Source: an uncultured Flavobacteriales bacterium (GTDB lineage Bacteria; Bacteroidota; Bacteroidia; Flavobacteriales_D; Parvicellaceae). Taken from it: a stretch of DNA of 6,051 bases. Positions 1-6,051 of this stretch are shown here, one piece after another (position 1 is the first letter of the stretch; each line of letters opens with the position of its first letter). The notes under the pieces are model-generated. The model did not search any database and was not told the DNA's origin. It worked only from the letters and a program-made list of their open reading frames with translations. The DNA is taken from assembly GCA_937924345.1 (NCBI GenBank), contig CALDTD010000046.1, positions 1-6,051 of the forward strand, in the 5' to 3' direction. The translations under genes were made by a program, and so were the position numbers.

Positions 1-1647
1 AGCTTTTTTTAATTCATTTATTTGATTCTGTTGTTCTTGAATGGCTTTTACTAAGACTGGAGTTAACTTTGTGTAATCCACCGACCATAATTCCGATTCT
101 TCGTTTTCTGGGGGAGAAACTATTTCGGGAATTATTTTATAAAGATCTTGTGCTATAAAACCAATTTGTTTTGTAGATTCACTTTCTTTTATTTCTATGT
201 AAGGAAATTCATTATCCTCTGTTTCTGCATGAAAAGTAGAATTATGATGTTGGTAAGAAAGTGGGGTTATCTGCATTATTTCGTCTAAACCATAAGTTAG
301 TTCCTTTCTATCTGTTTTTAAACGGCCGTCTGAATATGTATTCCATGCGTTTGCTAAGCCTCGTCCAATTGCATTACTAGTGTTATTTGGTAGTGTTAAT
401 TTATAACTAGGGTTCGTCATTCCTAAACCAATTTTTCCAGCTTTATCTATTACAAGAAAAGCATTGTTACCTTGAATAGGCCTAGTTCTCTCATTAGCAT
501 TAGTTGTTTTTAAGTTTCTAGAAATAAAAAATTTATCTTGAGATACGGCTGGGTATGGAGGTGGACTTCCAAAACCTCCTGATTCAGTACCTATATACCA
601 TTCAACATTTTCTCTTAGTCGGTTAAAAAACAATCCTGATGCCATACGCTCGCCGTAACTGACATTTGGACTTTCTATAATGATTGCAGGACCATTTTCG
701 TAACGAATTCTACCACCTGAAGATGGTAAAGTCCCCGAAGCAACTCTTAATGTTGTTGTTCTATTATCAAAAATATCTAAGTCATACGTAGGGTTAGTTA
801 ACCCAATACTTACATTTCCTTGAGTGAAAATATTGTCATTTATACTGTTCGGTTGGCTAGTTCCACCTACTTCATACCAATCGTGGTCTTTTAGACCATT
901 AAGGTTTACGTTTTGATTATTACCGTTTTCTATACCAATTGTTAAGTTCCCTGTAGAAGCATTAAAGCCCGAACCCGAAATATTTTGGTCATCAGTTCCA
1001 ATACTTTGGTTAATCCAACTGTATGTTCCACTTCCATTTGTAGACAATACTTGGCCATTATTGCCACCAACAGGTAACTCTATTTCATTGGTAGTTGATC
1101 CATCAACTTCAGTAAAAGATGTTAGATATCCGTTATTGTTCACAAAAGCATCAACTTGAGATTCTGTAAGTTGTGTGTCATCATCTGTAAAGCTACCTCC
1201 ACTATTACTAAGAGTTACAATATTTCCAGATTTAGAAACTGTCTGAATTTCGTTTGTGATCGAACCGTCAACTTCAATTATTGTTATTGGATTTGAAGCA
1301 GTCCCATTACCAGATATATTTGAGCCAGAAGTGTTTACCACGGCAGTCCCCCAATTGTCTCCATTGCCACTACCCACCTGTACCCATTGTAAATTAGGAC
1401 CATCCCAATAAAAGAAATTCGTTAAGTCTTTATCATAAACAAGCATCCCATCTTCGGTGACAGTAAGTACGGTTCCTAAAGTTGTTCGCGCGTTTGTTGT
1501 TAGTCTAGAAATTAAAATACCTTTATCGGTTGATGTAATATCGAGTATTGACTGTGAATTAGGAGAGTTAGTGCCTATTCCGACATTATTTTGAGCCATT
1601 ACAGACTGGAATGTGAATAGGGATAGTGCAATGATTAATTTTTTCAT
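1..1647 (-). CDS. Secreted tail-fibre-like protein with S74 chaperone cap (3' end beyond window)
   Basis: An open frame of 549 codons from ATG at 1647 reaches base 1 without a stop, so the C-terminus is missing, probably by only a few dozen residues of coiled coil. Residues 1-19 form a Sec signal peptide (Lys-Lys, hydrophobic core, cleavage likely after VMA before QN). Residues 20-37 carry a NVGIGTNSP repeat. Residues 31-92 match the common Bacteroidetes module ILDI..TDKGILISRLT...GMLVYD....FYYWDG. Residues 131-287 are the shaft block shared with the upstream paralogue. Further repeats are NVSIGLTNP at 278 and KIGLGMTNP at 405. From 439 comes an S74 intramolecular chaperone: SDGRLK with the Ser439/Lys444 dyad, then GFIAQ near 496-500, then KAIQEQQNQINELKK starting a coiled coil. 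Known S74 caps help trimeric beta-fibres fold and then cleave themselves off before the serine. Start choice: the ATG lies 11 bases after the previous stop and gives a good signal peptide; there is no Shine-Dalgarno, only an A-rich tract. It is probably co-transcribed with the upstream gene. The ligand and biological role are unknown. Confidence 0.9.
   Translation of the reverse strand, partial: MKKLIIALSLFTFQSVMAQNNVGIGTNSPNSQSILDITSTDKGILISRLTTNARTTLGTVLTVTEDGMLVYDKDLTNFFYWDGPNLQWVQVGSGNGDNWGTAVVNTSGSNISGNGTASNPITIIEVDGSITNEIQTVSKSGNIVTLSNSGGSFTDDDTQLTESQVDAFVNNNGYLTSFTEVDGSTTNEIELPVGGNNGQVLSTNGSGTYSWINQSIGTDDQNISGSGFNASTGNLTIGIENGNNQNVNLNGLKDHDWYEVGGTSQPNSINDNIFTQGNVSIGLTNPTYDLDIFDNRTTTLRVASGTLPSSGGRIRYENGPAIIIESPNVSYGERMASGLFFNRLRENVEWYIGTESGGFGSPPPYPAVSQDKFFISRNLKTTNANERTRPIQGNNAFLVIDKAGKIGLGMTNPSYKLTLPNNTSNAIGRGLANAWNTYSDGRLKTDRKELTYGLDEIMQITPLSYQHHNSTFHAETEDNEFPYIEIKESESTKQIGFIAQDLYKIIPEIVSPPENEESELWSVDYTKLTPVLVKAIQEQQNQINELKKA
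787..1257 (-). repeat. Shared shaft block, copy in the downstream fibre gene
   Basis: Residues 131-287 of the downstream fibre protein align without any gap to residues 202-358 of the upstream one. By my own count 126 of 157 positions are identical (about 80 %). Landmarks in order are TNEIQT.SKSG, DTQLTE.QVDAF, NNNGYLTSFTEVDGS, GGNNGQ.LSTNG, QNISGS, NLNGLKDHDWYEVGGT and NIFTQGNV. The sequence just outside the block diverges sharply on both sides. Confidence 0.85.
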
Positions 1648-1658
1648 AATTTTTTTGA

Positions 1659-4307
1659 TTAATTAGTTTTTTTGATGAGCTGTTTGAGGGCTTCAATTTC
1701 TTTGGCGTTAATTTCTCTTTCTTGTTTCAATTCTTCTTTTAATAGTTTAATTTGATTCTGTTGTTCTTTAACAGAGTTTACTAGAATATAAAGCATATAT
1801 GTTCCACCATCATAATTTAGGATTTCCTCTTTGTTGTTGGAGTATTCAGTCTTCGATGCTTTATAAGATCCAATCATATATGGAGCAACTTTTTCTACTT
1901 CTTGAGCAATTATACCCACATAATCTTTTCCATCATTGTTTGTGTTGTATAAGCCATTGTACTTAAATGTTACAGGGTTAATACTTTTTAATACATTAAG
2001 ACCATCTTTAAATTGTACAATGTCTTTTTTTGTTCGCCTATCAGAAGTGGCAGCCCATGTTCCCCCACCTGGTTTATTTGCTGTTCCATTAACAGTAAGA
2101 GTTGCTGTGGGGTTGCTAGTTCTAATTCCTATATTTCCTCCTAGCGGGTTTAGAATTAAATTAGAAAAATTGGCATTATCGCCTCTATCTATCGAGCCTG
2201 ATCCAAGTATGCCAGGTCCAATAGAAGATGTGTTGTAGGATTGAAAATATCCATTTGTTCTACTTACCATGTGTATGTGTGAATTACTATTTCCGTCATA
2301 TAGCCTTATTCCATTATCAGAAGCAGCTCTAAAGTTATCTGTAACAACAGCTTGCGCAGATCGTGATGTACTAAAATTATTTAAAGGTTGATCAGTAAAG
2401 TAGGCATCTCCGCCTACAACTTGTAGTTTTCCATTAGGATTTTGTATTCCAATTCCAACGTCTCCAGCACCAGTTATTGTCATTCTAGTTTGGTCGTTGG
2501 TTCCTAATAATATTGGTGCGTTTAAAAGAGTACCGATACTAAGGTTTGTAGTGACATCAGTTACCATTGCATTTCCGTCTAAAAATAAGCTTCCGTTTCC
2601 TCCTTGTTGAATTCTAAGTACGTGACCAGGAGCTGTAATACCGATTGGGAATGAAGACATAGTACTTGGAGATAAGATATGAGTCCTGCTCGATGGCGTT
2701 GTTGTTCCAATACCAACATCTCCACTGGATCCTATAATTGAAACATCTGCATCGGAGCTGAGCATATTATTATCAACATTTACTACTGCTCCTAGCCAAA
2801 AATCTCCAGTGTTTGAAAAGGCAAAAGTATTCGCTTGAAATCCATTTCCAAGCGACATAGACTCTCCTCCAAGAGAAGTTTCTTCAATTTTAAATTTTTG
2901 AACACCAGTATTTGAGCCAGAGATATGCATTTTTCTACTCGGGTTGGTTGTCCCAATTCCTACATTTCCATTTCCTCTAATTACCATATCTAAAGTTCTT
3001 ACATTATTTGTTCCTTTATGGCTAAATGCTATACCTCCGTCAGGATTGTTTGGTGCATTACCATCTGTTTTTTCAATTACTAGTCCATCTAAACTTGGAC
3101 CAAATAAGCTCACGTCATAATATATTCTAGATTTATCACCTGTTGGCACCGAATTTTGAGGTGTTTCTCCACTAAATCCAATGCCGAAATTATTATTGAT
3201 TTTTATTCCTCCTCCTGTAATTTCTAGTCGTTCTGTTGGATTATTTAATCCTATTCCTACATTTCCTTGAGTAAAGATATTGTTATTAATGCTACTGGGT
3301 TGTGTTGTTCCTCCAACTTCATACCAATCGTGATCCTTGAGGCCGTTTAAATTTACGGTTTGATTTGTACCATTCTGTATACCAATTACTAAGTTGCCTG
3401 AAGTAGCATTGAAACTAGATCCACTAATATTTTGATTGTCTGTTCCAGAGTTGTCATTAACCCAAGTGTATGTTCCGGTTCCATTTGTGGATAGAATTTG
3501 ACCGTTATTTCCTCCCGTTGGTAGCTCTATTTCATTAGTTACAGACCCATCTACTTCCGTAAATGAAGTGAGGTAGCCATTGTTATTTGTAAAAGCATCA
3601 ACTTGAGCTTCAGTTAACTGAGTGTTTTCATCTACAAAGCTTCCTCCGCCATTACTAAGTGTTACTGTGCTTCCCGATTTTGATATCGTTTGAATCTCGT
3701 TTGTAGGGTCAGCATCATTATCACTTAAAGAATTTAAAGCTACTGAAGCAGAAGTTCCGTTCTCATAAATAAATAACGTATTTCCAACTAATACCATGCT
3801 GTCAATATCCGTATCTATAGAGTCTCTTAAATTACTTATAAGCTCAGTGTTATACAGTAATGTGTCTGCGTTATCGAAAAGTATAGAAACTATTTCTTCT
3901 TGAAAACTAAGGTTTTGAGTTATTGAATTTGCAATACTATCTGCAAGTGGAGTTAAGTTTACTGAAGCAGAATTTCCATTAGTTATAAATGTTTCTAAGT
4001 TAAATCCATTGAGAATGAGGCTGTCTATATTTTGATTATCTGTGCCTAATGTGCCACTGTTACTTAAAAGAGTTGCAAAGTCAGAATTGTTTATATATTT
4101 TACAATTCCAGTGCTTTGATTAATGACTAATAATGCCGTGTCTCCAATGTTGTAAGGTTGTAATCCATCAACTCTTAACGGGTTATCTCCAATGTTTATG
4201 GCGCTTATGTGTAGCGAGTTAGTTGGGTTGGATTGATTTATCCCTATGTTTTGAGCTAGAAGAGATAAGCTAGTAAAAATTGAAAATGTAAATAATAATA
4301 CTTTCAT
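1659..4307 (-). CDS. Secreted tail-fibre-like protein with S74 intramolecular chaperone domain
   Basis: This 882-residue protein starts with a Sec signal peptide (1-18, cleavage likely at LLA before QN). The N-terminal shaft (about 36-200) is rich in Asp, Asn and Ser and includes DNDADPTNE at 196-204, which could bind calcium. Residues 202-358 form the block shared with the downstream paralogue. Six GIG/NP repeats start at residues 20, 349, 448, 530, 616 and 725, spaced about 80-110 residues apart from the second onward, each ending in a short beta-like L-x-I/V segment. The S74 cap begins at SDRRTKKDI (755-763), with Ser755/Lys760 as the predicted autocleavage dyad and GIIAQEVEKVAP at 798-809. 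A coiled coil follows (about 845-880), ending in KKTN. In phage endosialidases this cap drives trimerisation and is then cut off. The signal peptide and the lack of phage neighbours suggest a cell-surface or released bacterial fibre rather than a virion part. No recognisable type IX sorting domain is seen. A candidate promoter lies just upstream. The adhesive or structural role is inferred and the target is unknown. Confidence 0.93.
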   Translation of the reverse strand: MKVLLFTFSIFTSLSLLAQNIGINQSNPTNSLHISAINIGDNPLRVDGLQPYNIGDTALLVINQSTGIVKYINNSDFATLLSNSGTLGTDNQNIDSLILNGFNLETFITNGNSASVNLTPLADSIANSITQNLSFQEEIVSILFDNADTLLYNTELISNLRDSIDTDIDSMVLVGNTLFIYENGTSASVALNSLSDNDADPTNEIQTISKSGSTVTLSNGGGSFVDENTQLTEAQVDAFTNNNGYLTSFTEVDGSVTNEIELPTGGNNGQILSTNGTGTYTWVNDNSGTDNQNISGSSFNATSGNLVIGIQNGTNQTVNLNGLKDHDWYEVGGTTQPSSINNNIFTQGNVGIGLNNPTERLEITGGGIKINNNFGIGFSGETPQNSVPTGDKSRIYYDVSLFGPSLDGLVIEKTDGNAPNNPDGGIAFSHKGTNNVRTLDMVIRGNGNVGIGTTNPSRKMHISGSNTGVQKFKIEETSLGGESMSLGNGFQANTFAFSNTGDFWLGAVVNVDNNMLSSDADVSIIGSSGDVGIGTTTPSSRTHILSPSTMSSFPIGITAPGHVLRIQQGGNGSLFLDGNAMVTDVTTNLSIGTLLNAPILLGTNDQTRMTITGAGDVGIGIQNPNGKLQVVGGDAYFTDQPLNNFSTSRSAQAVVTDNFRAASDNGIRLYDGNSNSHIHMVSRTNGYFQSYNTSSIGPGILGSGSIDRGDNANFSNLILNPLGGNIGIRTSNPTATLTVNGTANKPGGGTWAATSDRRTKKDIVQFKDGLNVLKSINPVTFKYNGLYNTNNDGKDYVGIIAQEVEKVAPYMIGSYKASKTEYSNNKEEILNYDGGTYMLYILVNSVKEQQNQIKLLKEELKQEREINAKEIEALKQLIKKTN
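2091..3263 (-). repeat. GIG/NP shaft repeats of the 882-residue fibre protein
   Basis: Five copies of a degenerate unit, roughly [N/D]-[V/I]-G-I-G-x-x-[N/T]-P-x-x-x-[L/M]-x-[I/V], start at residues 349, 448, 530, 616 and 725; a sixth isolated copy sits right after the signal peptide at residue 20. The fourth residue after GI is Arg instead of Gly in the last copy (NIGIRTSNP). The 80-110 residues between units are unlike each other and seem to be variable insertions. Such units recur in Bacteroidetes S74 proteins and probably mark turns of a trimeric beta-shaft, which is an inference. Confidence 0.75.
3234..3704 (-). repeat. Shared shaft block, copy in the upstream fibre gene
   Basis: This is the partner copy of the block at 787-1257, encoding residues 202-358 of the 882-residue protein. 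Codons differ at many silent positions even where the protein is identical. For example, the codons for LKDHDWYEVGGT differ silently at six of twelve positions. The duplication is therefore not recent and the protein sequence appears to have been held under selection. Confidence 0.85.
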
Positions 4308-4325
4308 TTAATGATTCTTTTAAAT

Positions 4326-4333
4326 CAAATATA
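4326..4333 (-). promoter_or_regulatory. Candidate Bacteroidetes -7 promoter element for the fibre gene pair
   Basis: On the minus strand the gap between the methyltransferase stop and the 882-residue fibre gene reads TATATTTG, a full match to the Bacteroidetes primary-sigma -7 consensus TAnnTTTG. It ends 18 bases before the ATG, so the transcript leader would be only about a dozen bases. I find no good TTG or TTTG -33 element at the expected 17-19 base spacing. The gap is also very AT-rich, so chance occurrence is possible. If real, it would let the two fibre genes be transcribed independently of the methyltransferase. Confidence 0.4.
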
Positions 4334-4355
4334 TGAAAGTAATACTTAAATATAT
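4329..4355. repeat. Imperfect 27-base AT-rich dyad between methyltransferase and fibre genes
   Basis: On the plus strand the arms are ATATATGAAAGTA and TACTTAAATATAT around a single central base at 4342. Eleven of 13 positions pair, with an uninterrupted AAGTA/TACTT core. The dyad begins right after the methyltransferase stop codon and overlaps the candidate -7 element by five bases. As RNA it would form a weak AT-only-rich hairpin without a following U-tract on the minus strand, so it is a poor intrinsic terminator. As DNA its symmetry would suit a dimeric repressor or activator. The function is not established. Confidence 0.45.
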
Positions 4356-5501
4356 CTATTCTGATTTTACTTTATGACTACCAGCATATAATGGAAGATG
4401 AACAAGTTTACTTTCTAATTGAGCATTAAACAAAGGTATTTTCTTTTTAGGTTTTAATCCTAAGCGCTTTATTGCAGCTAAATTTGATGAAATAATCCAA
4501 GCATCATAACCTGTCCATTTATGTTTTAAGGTATTGCCGATTAATTCATAAAACTGTTCAATATTATTCGTTTTTAAACGTACTTCATAAGGGGGGTTAG
4601 TTACTATAATACCATCTTCAAGAGGCTTTTCTGATTTAAAGAAATCTTTCATCTCAAAGTTAATTACTCCTTCAAGTTCTTTAATAGAGTCAGAGTTCAT
4701 TTCTGCTGTACGAACGGTTTGGCGAGACTTATCATAGGCGTAGATTGGAGTTTTTGTCTCTTTAATATCAAACTGTGCTTCATATTTTAAACCTTCCCAG
4801 ATATCTTCTCGGTAATCTAGCCAGCTCATAAAGCCAAACTCTTCTCGAATATACCCCGGTGCAATATTCTTAGCTTTCATTGCTGCTTCTATAGGGAATG
4901 TTCCAGAACCACACATTGGATCAATAAAAGGAGTTTTAGTGTCCCACCCACTTAACGCAATTATTCCTGCTGCTAAAACTTCATTAATAGGAGCTGCTCC
5001 ACCGTAAACACGATATCCTCTTTTAAATAAAGAATGACCAGAACTGTTTAATAAAACAGAACATTTATTCTCCGAAATACGAAGCATTATTTTTACATCT
5101 GGGTTTTCTGTGTTAATGTTAGGACGTCTACCTTTTTTTTCTCTTAATTGATCGACTATTGCATCTTTTACTTTTAGTGAAGCGTAGTGAGAGTGCGTAA
5201 AAACAGAAGAGTGTACGATTGGAGTGATAGAAAAGGTTTTTTCTGAAGTAATATAATTACTCCAATTTATTTTTTGAATTTTCGTGTATAACTCTTCTTC
5301 GTTTCTTGCTGTAAATTTTGATAATGGGAGTAAAACATCTATGGCAGTTCTTAACCATAAATTACTTTTGTAAAGTAAACGAACATCTCCTTGGTATTCC
5401 ACTGCACGGTTAAATATTTCGACATCAGTTCCACCAATCTCTTCAATTTCTTTGGCTAATACCTCTTCTAACCCTGCTAATGTTCTTGCTACTATTTTCA
5501 T
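4356..5501 (-). CDS. THUMP domain class I SAM-dependent RNA methyltransferase (RlmL-like)
   Basis: At 381 residues this matches the stand-alone RlmL/YpsC type, whose characterised E. coli member makes N2-methylguanosine 2445 in 23S rRNA using S-adenosylmethionine. The N-terminus (MKIVARTLAGLEEVLAKEI) is the typical ferredoxin-like start (GLE..LA.E). A THUMP RNA-binding region spans about 44-155 and contains RRPNINTENPDVKI. The linker LFKRGYRV (158-165) resembles the family's HRRGYR. The Rossmann fold follows: SAM-binding motif I DPMCGSGT at 194-201, then PIEAA, an acidic strand end at YAYDKS (254-259), and the catalytic NPPY at 302-305. In gammaproteobacteria this unit is fused to a second methyltransferase, RlmK; here the protein ends after the first unit. 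The ATG lies 24 bases after the preceding stop, so co-transcription with the membrane-protein gene is plausible. Family assignment is firm. The exact modified base is inferred, and no gene symbol is given for that reason. Confidence 0.93.
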   Translation of the reverse strand: MKIVARTLAGLEEVLAKEIEEIGGTDVEIFNRAVEYQGDVRLLYKSNLWLRTAIDVLLPLSKFTARNEEELYTKIQKINWSNYITSEKTFSITPIVHSSVFTHSHYASLKVKDAIVDQLREKKGRRPNINTENPDVKIMLRISENKCSVLLNSSGHSLFKRGYRVYGGAAPINEVLAAGIIALSGWDTKTPFIDPMCGSGTFPIEAAMKAKNIAPGYIREEFGFMSWLDYREDIWEGLKYEAQFDIKETKTPIYAYDKSRQTVRTAEMNSDSIKELEGVINFEMKDFFKSEKPLEDGIIVTNPPYEVRLKTNNIEQFYELIGNTLKHKWTGYDAWIISSNLAAIKRLGLKPKKKIPLFNAQLESKLVHLPLYAGSHKVKSE

Positions 5502-5525
5502 AATTATTTTACTAATAAAGTAATT

Positions 5526-6014
5526 TTATTTTTCGTCTTCTTCTACCTCCTCAAAATCTACATATTCATCATCATCGATTTCTATTTCGGGTTCTCTGTT
5601 CTGCTTGAAAATGTTTTGATCAAAATTAAAAGGATTTTTTCCATTGTTAAACCCTCCCATATTCCTAATATTCTCAAAAGGATTATTGCGTTTGCTTTTT
5701 CTTTCTGGTAATGGTTTTCCAGTAATAATGTGATTAACAAACTCTATTAGTCTTCCTAAAGCCGAAAATCCTCTTATAAACATAGAGATTAAGAAAAAGA
5801 ATGCAGCAATACCAATTATAAAATGGATAAAAAAAGTGTCATAAAAGTTTAGAATACCCTTATGCAAACTTATAGATAAAGGATTTATAGTGAGTTGAGG
5901 TAACTTAAAGCAAAGTAGATATATAATTACTGCAATACCTATAATATGCGGTTCGTATTTTAATGCTCCTCCAAGTTTTATTTTGCCTTTATTTGAATGA
6001 ACCTGAACACTCAT
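5526..6014 (-). CDS. Two-helix membrane protein with acidic C-terminal tail, function unknown
   Basis: I do not recognise this 162-residue protein. It has a short basic N-terminus, then two hydrophobic segments likely to span the inner membrane (about 22-40, PHIIGIAVIIYLL, and about 61-80, FFIHFIIGIAAFFFLISMF). Both ends would then face the same side, probably the cytoplasm given the Arg and Lys residues just after helix 2 and near residues 104-109. A low-complexity linker (110-140) contains two NPF motifs (NPFE at 111, NPFN at 127) among Asn, Gly and Phe. The last 22 residues are strongly acidic (EPEIEIDDDE through EEVEEDEK). There is no cleavable signal peptide and no catalytic motif. The ATG at 6014 is the first in frame inside the window, but no stop codon separates it from the window edge, so a slightly earlier start cannot be excluded. 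The tail composition would suit binding to a basic partner; that is speculation. Confidence 0.8.
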   Translation of the reverse strand: MSVQVHSNKGKIKLGGALKYEPHIIGIAVIIYLLCFKLPQLTINPLSISLHKGILNFYDTFFIHFIIGIAAFFFLISMFIRGFSALGRLIEFVNHIITGKPLPERKSKRNNPFENIRNMGGFNNGKNPFNFDQNIFKQNREPEIEIDDDEYVDFEEVEEDEK

Positions 6015-6038
6015 TATTGCTTTGTCAGTTTTTCCTGC

Positions 6039-6046
6039 TAAATATA
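6039..6046 (-). promoter_or_regulatory. Weak candidate -7 element upstream of the membrane protein gene
   Basis: The minus strand reads TATATTTA, which matches five of the six fixed positions of TAnnTTTG, 24 bases before the ATG at 6014. The region where a -33 element would lie is outside the window, so it cannot be tested. It could head a transcript covering the membrane protein and methyltransferase genes. Confidence 0.25.
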
Positions 6047-6051
6047 AAAAC

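Noticed and set aside
1632..1664. Nine-base direct repeat (AATTAATCA on the minus strand) on each side of the second fibre gene's start codon
   Set aside because: The two copies at 1632-1640 and 1656-1664 are short and AT-only-rich, one lies in the signal peptide codons and the other covers a stop codon; chance is the simplest explanation.
1936..2238. Plus-strand open frame of 100 codons inside the 882-residue fibre gene
   Set aside because: It lies wholly antisense to a well-supported coding region over the S74 cap and adjoining shaft, has no recognisable domain, and looks like a shadow frame.
1..4307. Prophage tail module
   Set aside because: S74 caps occur in phages, but both proteins have Sec signal peptides and the Bacteroidetes surface-protein repeats, and no baseplate, tail, lysis or integrase gene is visible.
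4308..4355. Intrinsic terminator after the methyltransferase gene
   Set aside because: The dyad there has hardly any G-C pairs and is not followed by a run of T on the minus strand.
5509..5523. Small inverted repeat (TTACT/AGTAA) between the membrane protein and methyltransferase genes
   Set aside because: A five-base AT-rich stem with a five-base loop and no U-tract is too weak to call a terminator or operator.
1..6051. CRISPR array, tRNA, rRNA, riboswitch or insertion sequence
   Set aside because: No regularly spaced identical repeats, cloverleaf, conserved RNA core or transposase frame was seen; the repeated DNA present is protein-coding.

Overview
The window is AT-rich and reads like the chromosome of a marine-type Bacteroidetes, most likely Flavobacteriia. 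Three things suggest this. The ribosome-binding regions are A-rich and lack a clear Shine-Dalgarno sequence. One intergenic gap carries a TAnnTTTG-type -7 element. Two secreted proteins have the Gly-Ile-Gly / Asn-Pro / Leu-His-Ile repeat architecture and S74 caps that are common in this phylum. No phage structural, mobile-element, tRNA or rRNA gene is visible, and no gene-free stretch exceeds 50 bases.

All four genes lie on the minus strand, so transcription runs from high to low coordinates. First comes a 162-residue two-helix membrane protein of unknown function with an acidic tail (6014 to 5526). After 24 bases follows a stand-alone THUMP plus Rossmann-fold RNA N2-guanine methyltransferase of the RlmL type (5501 to 4356). 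A 48-base gap holds a candidate promoter and a 27-base imperfect dyad. Then come two secreted fibre-like proteins in tandem, separated by only 11 bases: an 882-residue protein (4307 to 1659) and a second one that starts at 1647 and is still open after 549 codons at the window edge.

The two fibre-like proteins are the centre of interest. Each has a Sec signal peptide, a long Asn/Gly/Ser/Thr-rich shaft with spaced GIG..NP repeats, and a C-terminal S74 intramolecular chaperone (the endosialidase-type cap) with the Ser-x4-Lys dyad intact, followed by a predicted coiled coil. They share one 157-residue shaft block that aligns without gaps at about 80 % identity. Their N-terminal modules, distal shafts and caps differ. 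The simplest reading is an old tandem duplication or domain shuffling that produced a co-transcribed pair of trimeric, self-processing surface fibres. Partnership, trimerisation and location are inferences. The methyltransferase and membrane protein are probably ordinary neighbours without a functional link to the fibres.
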